NCBI GenBank assembly: GCA_964388945.1
Contig: CAYMCM010000032.1
Location: 1-27,396 of the forward strand
Source of the DNA: Roseburia_D sp964388945
GTDB lineage: Bacteria; Bacillota; Clostridia; Lachnospirales; Lachnospiraceae
Length of the DNA: 27,396 bases
Reading direction: 5' to 3'
A program made the translations under genes and the position numbers. Position 1 is the first letter of the stretch. Each line of letters begins with the position of its first letter. This document shows, piece after piece, positions 6,853 to 15,545 of the stretch. The notes under the pieces are model-generated. The model ran no database searches. It saw nothing but the letters and a program-made list of their open reading frames with translations, and was not told where the DNA came from.

Positions 6853-9120
6853 TTATTTCAACACTGTTTTTAAGACATCTTTTACATTTTTGACCGGAAT
6901 GATCTCTAATTTTTCTTTCACCTCATCCGCTACATCAGAAAGATCATCCACATTTTCATACGGGATCAGGACTTTTGTAATGCCGGCGCGCTGTGCCGCC
7001 ATAAGCTTCTCCGGCAATCCGCCGATCGGCATAACACAGCCGCGCAGAGAAACCTCACCTGTCATGGCATATTCCGGGCTTACTGCTTTTCCTGTTACGA
7101 GCGACGCGAGTGCTGTCGTTAAAGTAATACCCGCCGACGGCCCGTCTTTTGGCACTGCCCCCTCCGGAACATGAATATGCAGATCGTATTTTTCCCAGTC
7201 CCCGGTTTCTTTCGGATAGAGCGACTTGATCAGACTCACTGCGATCTGGGCGGATTCTTTCATAACATCACCAAGCTGTCCGGTAATCTGTACCTTTCCG
7301 CTTCCCTTCGTCTGCATTGTCTCGATAAATAAGATCTCTCCGCCTGCGGAAGTCCATGCCAGTCCGGTCACCACACCCGGCTTTTTCGCTTCTAAGATAT
7401 GCTCATGGTGTATCGGTCTGCGGTCAAGAAACTCCGGCAGCTTTTTTTGTGTGACCGTAATACTCTTCTGTTCGCCTTTTACCAGTTTTACTGCCGCATA
7501 ACGGCACAGCGTATCCAGTTTCTTTTTCAGCCCCCGGACACCGGATTCCATTGTATAACCGTTGATCAGCGCATGCAGTGTTTCATCCGGTACTTTTAAC
7601 TGTCTTGTCCTGATCCCCATGTTTTTCATTGCCTTAGGCAGAAGATGCCGTTTTGCGATCTCGAATTTTTCAAGCTCTGTATAGCCCGGAAACTGTATGA
7701 CTTCCATACGATTTAGAAGCGGCTCCGGGATCGTGTCGGTCGAATTTGCTGTGCAGACAAACAGCACATCAGAAAGATCATACGGCACATTCATGTAGTG
7801 ATCTGTAAAGCTACTGTTCTGCTCCGGATCAAGCACTTCAAGCAGTGCGCTTGCCGGATCTCCGCTGTAATCTTTGGACAGCTTATCCACTTCATCCAAA
7901 ACCATGACCGGATTAGAGACGCCGCTTCGCTTCATGCCCTCCATGATCCGTCCCGGCATTGCTCCGACATAGGTACGTCTGTGTCCGCGGATCTCTGCCT
8001 CATCCCGGACGCCGCCTAAGCTGACACGGATGTATTCACGGTGAAGTGCTTTTGCAATGCTCTGTCCGATACTGGTCTTTCCGGTTCCCGGTGCTCCGAC
8101 AAAAAGCAGGATCGAGCCTGACTGTTTCTTATTCAATGCCATAACTGCCATCTGCTCGATGATCCTTCTTTTGACTTTTTTAAGTCCATAATGTTCTTCA
8201 TCAAGTATCTGTTCCGCTTCTGCCAAATCCACGTCAAACGCCGACTCTTTTTTCCATGAAAGACTGGTGACAAAATCCAGATAATCATAGAGCATACCAT
8301 ACTCATGGCTGTCACTGCCTTCCTGCTTCATGCGGTTTAATATTTTCTCTGCTTCTTTTCTGGCAGTCTCGTTCATGTCGGATTCCATGATCTTATGCTC
8401 AAATTTTCGCACATCCGAAATACTTTCCGGATGCATTTCATCTAATTTGTTCTGTAAAAAATCAATCTGCTTTTTTAACGCCTCTTCACGGTATATCTTT
8501 TCATGGGAAGCCTTCTGCGCATTTTCTGCCTCTTCACCAATCTCAGATAATTCGATAAATTCATAGATTGCTTTTTCCGCCAGTTCGATCCGCTCCGCCC
8601 GCGAATCAGTTTCGATCATCGCGTATTTTTCCTCTGCGCTCAAATTCAGATAATTGGCAAGCGCACAGACGATCTCTAAAGCATTTTTCCAACGCAGAAT
8701 GTAGCCTCGCGCCCAGATACCCCACTGATAATTCTGCGCAAAGCCAAGCAGCTCTTCCTTTAAGTTTCCGAAACGTTCTTTTTCTTCTTCCGGCGTAAGA
8801 TCCTCTATCTCCGCGCGGATGGAAGCAATTGCCGTGATCGCGTCCTGTGTCACCTCTGCATCGGAAATGCTCACACGCTCTTTGACGCGGATGCAGACAT
8901 TTCCCTCTTCATCCGGCTTCTCAACCACACCACAAACACCGATCGGATAAAAATCCTCTGCTGTAAGGCGGGCACGCTCCTTTTCTTCCTTCTGTATGAC
9001 AAAAAGTACATCTTCCCCCGGCTCTGCCTTTGCCGCATGCAGGCTTTCAAACAGATCTTTCTTAAAATAAAACGTAATTTCCGGTAAAAGGATCATATTA
9101 TAAACTGGTATCACGATCAT
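6853..9120 (-). CDS. lon: Lon protease (endopeptidase La)
   Basis: A 755-residue ATP-dependent cytosolic protease degrading misfolded and regulatory proteins. Order of domains: N-terminal substrate-binding domain opening MIVIPVYNMILLPEITFYF; coiled-coil linker (about residues 190-310); AAA+ module with Walker A GAPGTGKTS and Walker B VMVLDEVDKLS; serine-lysine protease domain with catalytic serine in KDGPSAGITL and lysine in GGLPEKLMAAQRAG. Slightly short compared with the usual 770-810, mostly at the N terminus. AAGGAGGAAGCGCAT precedes the ATG. The leader carries a CIRCE element, so HrcA control of this copy is predicted. It is monocistronic. Confidence 0.96.
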   Translation of the reverse strand: MIVIPVYNMILLPEITFYFKKDLFESLHAAKAEPGEDVLFVIQKEEKERARLTAEDFYPIGVCGVVEKPDEEGNVCIRVKERVSISDAEVTQDAITAIASIRAEIEDLTPEEEKERFGNLKEELLGFAQNYQWGIWARGYILRWKNALEIVCALANYLNLSAEEKYAMIETDSRAERIELAEKAIYEFIELSEIGEEAENAQKASHEKIYREEALKKQIDFLQNKLDEMHPESISDVRKFEHKIMESDMNETARKEAEKILNRMKQEGSDSHEYGMLYDYLDFVTSLSWKKESAFDVDLAEAEQILDEEHYGLKKVKRRIIEQMAVMALNKKQSGSILLFVGAPGTGKTSIGQSIAKALHREYIRVSLGGVRDEAEIRGHRRTYVGAMPGRIMEGMKRSGVSNPVMVLDEVDKLSKDYSGDPASALLEVLDPEQNSSFTDHYMNVPYDLSDVLFVCTANSTDTIPEPLLNRMEVIQFPGYTELEKFEIAKRHLLPKAMKNMGIRTRQLKVPDETLHALINGYTMESGVRGLKKKLDTLCRYAAVKLVKGEQKSITVTQKKLPEFLDRRPIHHEHILEAKKPGVVTGLAWTSAGGEILFIETMQTKGSGKVQITGQLGDVMKESAQIAVSLIKSLYPKETGDWEKYDLHIHVPEGAVPKDGPSAGITLTTALASLVTGKAVSPEYAMTGEVSLRGCVMPIGGLPEKLMAAQRAGITKVLIPYENVDDLSDVADEVKEKLEIIPVKNVKDVLKTVLK

Positions 9121-9141
9121 ATGCGCTTCCTCCTTGCATTG

Positions 9142-9168
9142 TCAGCACTCGTTTGTTTTGAGTGCTAA
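9142..9168 (-). promoter_or_regulatory. CIRCE element (HrcA operator) in the lon leader
   Basis: In the minus direction TTAGCACTC-N9-GAGTGCTGA, one base away from the canonical TTAGCACTC-N9-GAGTGCTAA. It lies about 60-85 bases after the predicted transcription start and 21 bases before the lon ATG. HrcA binds CIRCE in dnaK and groESL operons of Firmicutes. HrcA is not encoded in this window. Confidence 0.93.
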
Positions 9169-9231
9169 TTCGTCTGTAAAAAAATATGCGGTTTCCCGCA
9201 AAATCATAACTTTTCTATGCTTCTTTTCTTC

Positions 9232-9259
9232 ATCATAGCACAAAATCTGTGCTTGTCAA
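9232..9259 (-). promoter_or_regulatory. lon promoter (TTGACA-16-TATGAT)
   Basis: TTGACA (9254-9259) and TATGAT (9232-9237) in the minus direction with a 16-base spacer. The spacer contains GCACA-N5-TGTGC, a small palindrome that could be a second operator. Further down the leader, GCGG-GAAA-CCGC (9188-9199) can form a GNRA-tetraloop hairpin. Confidence 0.75.
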
Positions 9260-9273
9260 CTGATTTTTCAGGG

Positions 9274-9309
9274 AAAAACGCCCCTCCTGTTTTCCCAACG
9301 GAGAGGCGC
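9274..9309 (-). terminator. Intrinsic terminator of the alpha-glucosidase gene
   Basis: The stem GCGCCTCTCC / GGAGGGGCGT (one G-U pair) is followed by TTTTT in the minus direction, a few bases past the stop codon. Confidence 0.88.
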
Positions 9310-9317
9310 TCTCTTTC

Positions 9318-11006
9318 TTATCTCATCACCATGACCACACATTCGCAGCTGTCTAACGTGACACTTCCGTTTAACTCTGCTTCTGCGCAGACTGCCTGTT
9401 CCCGTCCCATGTTGGACAAAAGGACACGCTCTGCGTTTCCTTCAAGCTTTATGGTATGTTCCCCGTTTCCGAAATTCGCAAGCACCAGAATATCCTGCTT
9501 TGCAGATTTACGGTGAAATGCAAAGATGTCGTCTTCACTCTGATATGCCGGTATGAAACCGCCATAGGTAAAGGTTTCTTTGCAGGCATCCGATTTTCTT
9601 AACGCGATCAGCTTTTTGTAATAGGAAAGTACAGAATCCGCCCTGCCCTCCTGCTCCTTTACATTAATGCTTGTATAATTCGGGTTGACCGGAAGCCACG
9701 GGGTTCCGCTTCCAAATCCGGCATTTTTTTCATCACTCCACTGCATCGGTGTTCTCGCATTGTCACGGCTGTTCTCATAACAACAGCGCAGTGCTTCTTC
9801 TTTCGTGCAGCCAGCCTCGACCGCCACCTGATACTGGTCGATCGTACTGATATCATCATATTCGGAAATATCGCTGCGCACACAGTTTGTCATTCCGATC
9901 TCCTGTCCCTGATAAATAAACGGGATACCGCGCAAGAGCACAGACGTCGTTGCAAGCATCTTTTTACCGGCTTCATTCTGTGCGTACTCCGGCAGATAAC
10001 GGCTCGCACCTCTCGGCTCATCATGGTTTTCAATGATGTTTGCCTTAAATCCAATCCCCTCCATCTCAAGCTGGGACGCATACACAATGTCACGCCACTC
10101 TTTAAATACGATTGGCTTGCTGTCATACCAGCCATGCTCACCGAAGGTCAGCTCATGTGCCGAGAAATCAAACATCGTGGAAAAATGACCGTCCTCCCCG
10201 ATAAATTCACGCAGTTCATCCTCTTTCATATTAAATACTTCACCGACCGTAAACGCATCATACTTTTCAAAAGTCTCGTGCTTCATTTCCTCCAAAAATT
10301 CACCGACACCGTCCACTTCCTCTACCATCTTGACACAGGACGCAAGCCCATCTGCGCCGTCCGCCGGAAAAGAAGGAAAGCTGGTATCTTTTTTGATGTT
10401 GATGATCGCATCGATGCGGAATCCGCCAAGCCCCTTGTCCAGCCACCAGTTTATCATGTCATAGACCTTGCGGCGCAGCTTCGGGTTCTCCCAGTTTAAA
10501 TCCGGCTGTTCTTTTGCGAACATATGCAGATAGTATTTGTCACTGCCTAAAACCGGCTCCCATGCATTTCCGCCAAAGTACGAGCGGTAATTACTCGGTG
10601 CCGCACCGTCTTTTCCTTTTATAAAATAGAAATAATCCGCATATGGGCCGTCCGGATCTGCCAGTGCTTTCTTAAAATATTCATGCTGATCGGAACAATG
10701 GTTTACGACCAGATCCATCACGATATACATATCACGTTTCTTTGCTTCTGCCAGAAGCTCGTCAAACTCTTCCATCGTGCCGAACTCTTCCGCGATCTTA
10801 TAATAATCCGCAATATCATATCCCTGATCTACAAAAGGCGATTTATAGATCGGTGAAAGCCAGATAATGTCGATGCCAAGTTCTTTTAAATAATCCAGCT
10901 TTGAAATCACGCCGCGAAGATCCCCGATACCATCTCCGTTCGTATCACAAAAGCTCTTTGGATAGATCTGATATGCTACCTTGTCATGCCACCATTTTTT
11001 CTTCAT
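9318..11006 (-). CDS. GH13 alpha-glucosidase (oligo-1,6-glucosidase / maltase type)
   Basis: A 562-residue cytoplasmic glycoside hydrolase cutting terminal glucose from short alpha-gluco-oligosaccharides. GH13 conserved regions are present in order: DLVVNH (I), GFRIDAI with the catalytic aspartate (II), GEVF with the acid glutamate (III) and ENHDEPR (IV). In region II the residue after the catalytic aspartate is Ala, where isomaltase-type enzymes usually carry Val; this leans toward alpha-1,4 or mixed specificity. There is no signal peptide. The start at 11006 (MKKKWWHDK) is chosen because GGAGGGATACAAA precedes it; an upstream in-frame ATG at 11045 has a poor site. The gene is divergent from an AraC regulator, its likely controller. 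No sugar transporter is adjacent. Confidence 0.9.
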   Translation of the reverse strand: MKKKWWHDKVAYQIYPKSFCDTNGDGIGDLRGVISKLDYLKELGIDIIWLSPIYKSPFVDQGYDIADYYKIAEEFGTMEEFDELLAEAKKRDMYIVMDLVVNHCSDQHEYFKKALADPDGPYADYFYFIKGKDGAAPSNYRSYFGGNAWEPVLGSDKYYLHMFAKEQPDLNWENPKLRRKVYDMINWWLDKGLGGFRIDAIINIKKDTSFPSFPADGADGLASCVKMVEEVDGVGEFLEEMKHETFEKYDAFTVGEVFNMKEDELREFIGEDGHFSTMFDFSAHELTFGEHGWYDSKPIVFKEWRDIVYASQLEMEGIGFKANIIENHDEPRGASRYLPEYAQNEAGKKMLATTSVLLRGIPFIYQGQEIGMTNCVRSDISEYDDISTIDQYQVAVEAGCTKEEALRCCYENSRDNARTPMQWSDEKNAGFGSGTPWLPVNPNYTSINVKEQEGRADSVLSYYKKLIALRKSDACKETFTYGGFIPAYQSEDDIFAFHRKSAKQDILVLANFGNGEHTIKLEGNAERVLLSNMGREQAVCAEAELNGSVTLDSCECVVMVMR

Positions 11007-11153
11007 TTTGTATCCCTCCTGCATTATAACTTTTCTCTTATCCATTCAACCTCATAATGTTTTTTCGTATTGCTCTTTTTGTATGATACTGTTATTATAA
11101 AGCCATATTTCAAATTTTTCTTGCACTATGTTTTCTTTTTATAACACAAAACT

Positions 11154-11189
11154 GCCCTCTCGTACCTGTCTGCACAAGAGGGCGTTTTT
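11154..11189 (+). terminator. Terminator-like hairpin in the leader of the AraC gene
   Basis: The stem GCCCTCT / AGAGGGC with a 16-base loop is followed by GTTTTT on the plus strand, only 38 bases before the AraC start. It may attenuate araC transcription or stop antisense transcripts from the mnmA side. Confidence 0.6.
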
Positions 11190-11226
11190 AAGAAAAACAA
11201 AGTTCACGAAGCAAAGGATGAGTCCC

Positions 11227-12126
11227 ATGAAAGATTCAAACACTCCGGCACCGGAGCAGAAAGAAAAAGCCAGACATGGTGAGCAGATGTTTCCGCTCCA
11301 ACAGTATATCACCGAACTTTCGGATTCCTATCCTGCTGTCACTGCGCACTGGCATGAGGAAGCTGAATTTACGCTGATCGAAGAGGGAAGCTGTATCTAT
11401 CAGGCACATCTGAAGTCCACACAGGTAATGCCGGGCGACCTGATCTTTCTTCCGCCGATGACTCTGCACGCAGTCAGTTCCATTCCCGGAACCGGTATGC
11501 GCTCTGAAACGTATGTGTTTCACATGAACTTTCTCGGCATCAATTCCGCAGATGTCTGCGCTGTCCGTTATCTGACACCGCTCGCCAACCAAAAACTGAT
11601 CCCGCCTTTTGTCATAAAAAAAGAGCATCCTGCCTACCGGGAAATCCTCGGTCTGTTTCATGAGATCAGTCAGGCTTACCGGACTGCTGCTCCGGGCTAT
11701 GAACTGATGTTAAAATCTTTATTTTTACAGCTCATCGCGATCCTGCTGCCGTACTGCACAGAGAGTTCAAACCTCCCACAGCTTCACACGGAACATGCCG
11801 CAAAATTAAAACAGGTGCTCGATCATATCGAACACCATTATTCGGAAGAGCTCTCGATCGAGCAGCTTGCCGGCATCTGTTATTTCAGCGAATATTATTT
11901 CATGCGCTTTTTTAAAAAATATGTGGGTATGTCATGTCTTACCTACATTAAGAATCTGCGTCTGGAAAAAGCCGCAGAGCAATTTGAACACGGTGAGTCT
12001 TCCACACTTTCTGTTTCACTTGCGGTCGGTTTCCACAATCTTTCTTATTTTCATCGTGAATTTAAGAAAAAATATGGAATGACACCGAAAAAATTTATGG
12101 AAAATCTAAGTGACCGCATCCAGTAA
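11227..12126 (+). CDS. AraC-family transcriptional regulator with cupin sensor domain
   Basis: A 299-residue regulator. The N-terminal half is a cupin-like sugar-sensing domain (AHWHEEAEFTLIEEGSC followed by MPGDLIFLPP). The last 100 residues are the double helix-turn-helix DNA-binding domain: SIEQLAGICYFSEYYFMRFF, then LSVSLAVGFHNLSYFHREF and the closing YGMTPKKF. The start at 11227 (MKDSN) follows AAAGGATGAGTCCC; the ATG at 11218 lies inside that ribosome binding site, and the longer frame from 11128 would run through the terminator-like hairpin. It is divergent from the alpha-glucosidase and probably activates it in response to a sugar; the ligand cannot be read from the sequence. Confidence 0.88.
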   Translation: MKDSNTPAPEQKEKARHGEQMFPLQQYITELSDSYPAVTAHWHEEAEFTLIEEGSCIYQAHLKSTQVMPGDLIFLPPMTLHAVSSIPGTGMRSETYVFHMNFLGINSADVCAVRYLTPLANQKLIPPFVIKKEHPAYREILGLFHEISQAYRTAAPGYELMLKSLFLQLIAILLPYCTESSNLPQLHTEHAAKLKQVLDHIEHHYSEELSIEQLAGICYFSEYYFMRFFKKYVGMSCLTYIKNLRLEKAAEQFEHGESSTLSVSLAVGFHNLSYFHREFKKKYGMTPKKFMENLSDRIQ

Positions 12127-12147
12127 TTCCATGATCTCCACTCCCAT

Positions 12148-13224
12148 TTATTCCGCAGTGATCGTTCCACCACAGACAATATAGTCATCCTGATAAAATA
12201 CAGCCGCCTGTCCCGGCGTGATTGCACGCTGCGGCTCATGAAATTTCACCTTCAGCCTGCCATTCTCAAGCGGTTCCACGATACACGGTGCGCCTTTATG
12301 TGCATAACGGATCTTTCCACACAGTTCTGTTTTTTGGTCCAGTTTTTCCACTGCCATGTAGTTGACATCCTCCACGATCATCGTATCGGAAAATACGCTG
12401 TCCGCACCGCCGATCACGACCTCATTCGTCTTCGGACGAATCTCCTTTACAAATGCCGGTTTTCCGAGTGCCAGATGAAGCCCTTTTCTCTGACCGATCG
12501 TATAATGCCAGATACCCTCGTGCCGTCCGAGCACCACTCCGTCCTCATCCACAAAGTTTCCGGGGAGAGACTTTCTTCCGGTCTCCTCCTCCATGAATTT
12601 CACATAGTTTCCATCGGAAACAAAACAGATGTCCTGGCTGTCCGGCTTATGTGCCACCAAAAGATCTGCATCCTCCGCCATCTTGCGGATCTGCGGCTTC
12701 TCATACGCACCGACCGGCATCAGCGTGTGCGCAAGCTGAAACTGCGTCAGATTGTAAAGCGCATATGTCTGATCCTTACTGTCTGTCACCGACTTTTGTA
12801 CTGTGTATCTGCCACTTTCCAGTTTTTTGATCCGGGCATAATGTCCTGTCGCAATATAATCCGCTCCGATCTCCATCGACCGCTGTAAAAGGGACTCCCA
12901 TTTTACATAACGGTTACAGGCGATACATGGATTCGGTGTTCTGGCATTTTCATATTCACGCACAAAATAATCAATGACACGCTCCTTAAAATCCTGTTTA
13001 AAATTCATGACATAATAGGGAATACCGATCGCATCCGCCACGCGCCTTGCATCATCAACCGCAGAAAGTCCGCAGCAGCCCCCCTCATGTTCCTGGGCCT
13101 GCGCGGACTCATCCTGCCAAATCTGCATTGTCGCTCCGATCACGTCATATCCCTGTTCTTTTAACAAATAGGCTGCCACAGAGGAATCCACTCCCCCGGA
13201 CATTCCGACTACGACTTTGCTCAT
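12148..13224 (-). CDS. mnmA: tRNA-specific 2-thiouridylase MnmA
   Basis: A 358-residue enzyme that adenylates and thiolates U34 of tRNA-Lys, -Glu and -Gln, taking sulfur from a cysteine desulfurase. The PP-loop SGGVDSS sits at residues 9-15. The catalytic cysteines correspond to C103 (in NPCIACN) and C200 (in SQDICF). Length is normal. GAAAAGGATAACGTATAG precedes the ATG. It is the last gene of an iscS-iscU-mnmA operon, 18 bases after iscU, which fits the desulfurase supplying its sulfur. No clear terminator is seen in the 21 bases before the convergent AraC gene. Confidence 0.96.
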   Translation of the reverse strand: MSKVVVGMSGGVDSSVAAYLLKEQGYDVIGATMQIWQDESAQAQEHEGGCCGLSAVDDARRVADAIGIPYYVMNFKQDFKERVIDYFVREYENARTPNPCIACNRYVKWESLLQRSMEIGADYIATGHYARIKKLESGRYTVQKSVTDSKDQTYALYNLTQFQLAHTLMPVGAYEKPQIRKMAEDADLLVAHKPDSQDICFVSDGNYVKFMEEETGRKSLPGNFVDEDGVVLGRHEGIWHYTIGQRKGLHLALGKPAFVKEIRPKTNEVVIGGADSVFSDTMIVEDVNYMAVEKLDQKTELCGKIRYAHKGAPCIVEPLENGRLKVKFHEPQRAITPGQAAVFYQDDYIVCGGTITAE

Positions 13225-13242
13225 CTATACGTTATCCTTTTC

Positions 13243-13686
13243 TTAATATGTTTCTTCCGGTGCTTCTTCTTTCTCTGCAATATCATTGACCGGACGTTTC
13301 AATCCTTCGATCTTGATATTGTTCTTCTCAGCATAATCCCAGAGAGCTGCATGGATCGCTTCCTCTGCAAGCAAAGAACAGTGTACCTTAACTGGTGGTA
13401 ATCCGTCAAGTGCATCCATAACTGCCTTATTGGTAACTTCCAGTGCCTGTTGTACGGTCTTTCCTTTTACAAGCTCTGTTGCCATACTGCTGGTCGCCAC
13501 TGCTGCTCCACAGCCGAACGTCTTGAATTTTGCTTCCTGAATAATACCGTTTTCATCAATATCCAGATACATACGCATGATGTCTCCGCACTTCGCGTTA
13601 CCGACGGTTCCTACACCACTCGGATTTTCAATCTCTCCGACATTTCTCGGATTGTTAAAATGATCCATTACCTTTTCACTATACAT
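13243..13686 (-). CDS. iscU: Fe-S cluster assembly scaffold IscU/NifU-like
   Basis: A 147-residue scaffold on which IscS-derived sulfur and iron form [2Fe-2S] clusters. The three ligand cysteines are present: C33 in AKCGD, C59 in FGCGAA and C103 in VHCS; the Asp after C33 that promotes cluster release is kept. The start MYSEKVMDHF at 13686 is the family norm. The upstream ATG at 13698 overlaps the TTAGGATGA ribosome binding region and is rejected. A short acidic tail (EKEEAPEE) follows the domain. It lies about 20 bases after iscS. Confidence 0.95.
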   Translation of the reverse strand: MYSEKVMDHFNNPRNVGEIENPSGVGTVGNAKCGDIMRMYLDIDENGIIQEAKFKTFGCGAAVATSSMATELVKGKTVQQALEVTNKAVMDALDGLPPVKVHCSLLAEEAIHAALWDYAEKNNIKIEGLKRPVNDIAEKEEAPEETY

Positions 13687-13706
13687 AAAAAGAATCATCC
13701 TAATTT

Positions 13707-14903
13707 TTAAGCCTGTTTTTCACTATCCTGCTTCTTCACAAAATCCTCGTACAACGGTGACATGCTGCGCAGACGCTCAATGATCTTTTTTAATTCATCC
13801 ACGGTAAAGTCAATGTCTTCCTTCGTGGTCTTTTCAGAAAGTGTTGCGCGCAGGGAACCGTGTGCGATCTCATGCGGCAGACCGATCGCTAAAAGCACAT
13901 GAGAAGGATCAAGTGATCCCGATGTGCAGGCAGAACCGCTGGATGCGCAGATCCCTTTCTGATCCAGCAAAATCAACATGGATTCACCCTCGATAAAACG
14001 GAAGCAGAAGTTTGTGTTGTTCGGCAGACGCTTTATACGGTCTCCGTTTAATTTTGCATATGGGATCTCTTTTTCTACACGGCTGATGTAATAATCTCGC
14101 AGCTCAGTCTCATATTTCATACGTTTGTCCATATCACGCTGCGCAAGTTCCACCGCCTTCGCAAATCCGACAATGCCCGGCACATTGTGCGTGCCTGCAC
14201 GTCTGTGACGTTCCTGTGCACCGCCGTGAACGAAAGAGCCGATCTTGATTCCTTTTCTGATATACATAAGACCAATACCCTTCGGGCCGTTGACCTTGTG
14301 TCCGCTCGCGCTTAACATATCGATATTCATCGCCTGTACGTCGATCGGCACATGACCGAAAGCCTGTACCGCATCCGTGTGGAACAATACGCCATGCTCA
14401 CGCGCGATCGTTCCGATCTCTGCTATCGGTTCGATCGTTCCAATCTCATTATTCGCAAACATAATGGAAATTAAGATCGTATCCGGACGGATCGCCGCCT
14501 CTAATTCCTTTAGATCGATCAGACCATTACTATCCACATCAAGATATGTGACCTCAAACCCATGTTTCTCCAGATATTCACAGGTATGCAGGATCGCATG
14601 GTGCTCGATCTTCGATGTGATAATATGTTTTCCCTTATTTGCATATGCCTCCGCAGTTGCTTTCAGTGCCCAGTTGTCCGATTCACTGCCGCCGCCGGTG
14701 AAATAAATCTCCTCTGCTGCCGCATTCAAAAACTCCGCCATCGTGCTTCTTGCCGCGTCTACCGCACGTTTGCTCTCTCCCGCCAAGGAATAGATGCTGG
14801 ACGGATTTCCGTAATGCTCCGTAAAATATGGTGTCATAGCTTCCAAAACTTCAGGATAAACCTGCGTCGTCGCTGCATTATCTAAATAAATCAGTTTGCT
14901 CAT
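13707..14903 (-). CDS. iscS: Cysteine desulfurase IscS
   Basis: A 398-residue PLP enzyme that converts cysteine to alanine and carries the sulfur as a persulfide to IscU and MnmA. It opens with MSKLIYLDNAATT. The PLP lysine is in SASGHKVNGPKG. The mobile cysteine loop is CASSGSACTSGSL, of the long group-I type. AGAAGGAAATGCG precedes ATG 14903; the longer frame to 14921 lacks a site. It is the first gene of iscS-iscU-mnmA, with its own promoter and a palindrome at the start site, and sits downstream of iscR behind a terminator. Confidence 0.96.
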   Translation of the reverse strand: MSKLIYLDNAATTQVYPEVLEAMTPYFTEHYGNPSSIYSLAGESKRAVDAARSTMAEFLNAAAEEIYFTGGGSESDNWALKATAEAYANKGKHIITSKIEHHAILHTCEYLEKHGFEVTYLDVDSNGLIDLKELEAAIRPDTILISIMFANNEIGTIEPIAEIGTIAREHGVLFHTDAVQAFGHVPIDVQAMNIDMLSASGHKVNGPKGIGLMYIRKGIKIGSFVHGGAQERHRRAGTHNVPGIVGFAKAVELAQRDMDKRMKYETELRDYYISRVEKEIPYAKLNGDRIKRLPNNTNFCFRFIEGESMLILLDQKGICASSGSACTSGSLDPSHVLLAIGLPHEIAHGSLRATLSEKTTKEDIDFTVDELKKIIERLRSMSPLYEDFVKKQDSEKQA

Positions 14904-14931
14904 CGCATTTCCTTCTTTCATATCGGTTTTC

Positions 14932-14949
14932 TAGGATTTCTATATCCTA
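14932..14949 (-). promoter_or_regulatory. Palindrome at the iscS transcription start
   Basis: TAGGAT-N6-ATCCTA, 6-bp perfect arms, directly after the -10 element of the iscS promoter. The sub-sequence TAGGATTTC recurs at the iscR promoter (15575-15583), so both may be read by the adjacent IscR-like repressor. Confidence 0.5.
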
Positions 14950-14950
14950 C

Positions 14951-14978
14951 ATTATAAACCATTCCTACCTCTTGTCAA
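14951..14978 (-). promoter_or_regulatory. iscS promoter (TTGACA-16-TATAAT)
   Basis: Consensus -35 (14973-14978) and -10 (14951-14956) in the minus direction, 16-base spacer, about 40 bases before the iscS start. Confidence 0.85.
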
Positions 14979-15006
14979 GTTTGGGATTGGACTTTTTAAA
15001 ATACAC

Positions 15007-15047
15007 AAGAGGGAGACTCCTGCACCTGCATGAAATCTCCCCTCTTT
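15007..15047 (-). terminator. Terminator-like hairpin after iscR
   Basis: AAGAGGG-GAGA pairs with TCTCCCTCTT (one bulge) around a loop of about 19 bases, with a short TATTTT after it in the minus direction. It separates iscR from the iscS promoter and could be a partial terminator. Confidence 0.6.
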
Positions 15048-15079
15048 ACTGTTTTCTGCTCTTATTCTGTCCCATCCGG

Positions 15080-15514
15080 TCAAATTACATACTGTCCATT
15101 TTTCTGAAGTGTCCAGTCCACCAGATCTGCCAGCGTGATCCCATCCACCACTTCATTGATCGCATTATTTAACTTTCTGTATACGATCAGGGATACACAA
15201 TCATCCACGCGGTCACATTCTGCGTCCTCATCCTCAAGACATGCGACCGGAGCAAGACTGCCTTCTGTCTGGCGCAGGATCATGCCGACCGTATAATCCT
15301 CCGGCTTTTTGCGCAGCATATAGCCGCCCTGCGCACCGCGGATACTGCGCACATATCCCGCCTTGTTGAGCACAGATATGATCTGCTCAAGATATTTATC
15401 CGATATATTTTCTTTTTTTGCAATATCCTTTAAGCTGATCGGTTCTCCGGTATCGTTCAGTGCCAGATCGACCATGAGTCTTAAAGCGTATCTTCCTTTT
15501 GTCGATATTTTCAT
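15080..15514 (-). CDS. iscR: Rrf2-family Fe-S regulator (IscR-like)
   Basis: A 144-residue winged-helix repressor. The N terminus MKISTKGRYALRLMVDLA and the DNA-reading helix ISDKYLEQIISVLNKAGYVR are typical Rrf2. Three cysteines, C92, C100 and C106, sit where IscR binds [2Fe-2S]; CymR-type Rrf2 proteins lack them, so IscR is the better name. The first spacing (seven residues) is wider than in E. coli IscR. The start at 15514 follows AGAGGTTAGCGCG; the frame upstream to 15631 crosses the promoter. It sits directly upstream of iscS-iscU-mnmA and likely senses Fe-S status to control it and itself. Confidence 0.9.
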   Translation of the reverse strand: MKISTKGRYALRLMVDLALNDTGEPISLKDIAKKENISDKYLEQIISVLNKAGYVRSIRGAQGGYMLRKKPEDYTVGMILRQTEGSLAPVACLEDEDAECDRVDDCVSLIVYRKLNNAINEVVDGITLADLVDWTLQKNGQYVI

Positions 15515-15545
15515 CGCGCTAACCTCTTTCTTTCCTTCTGGTCTT

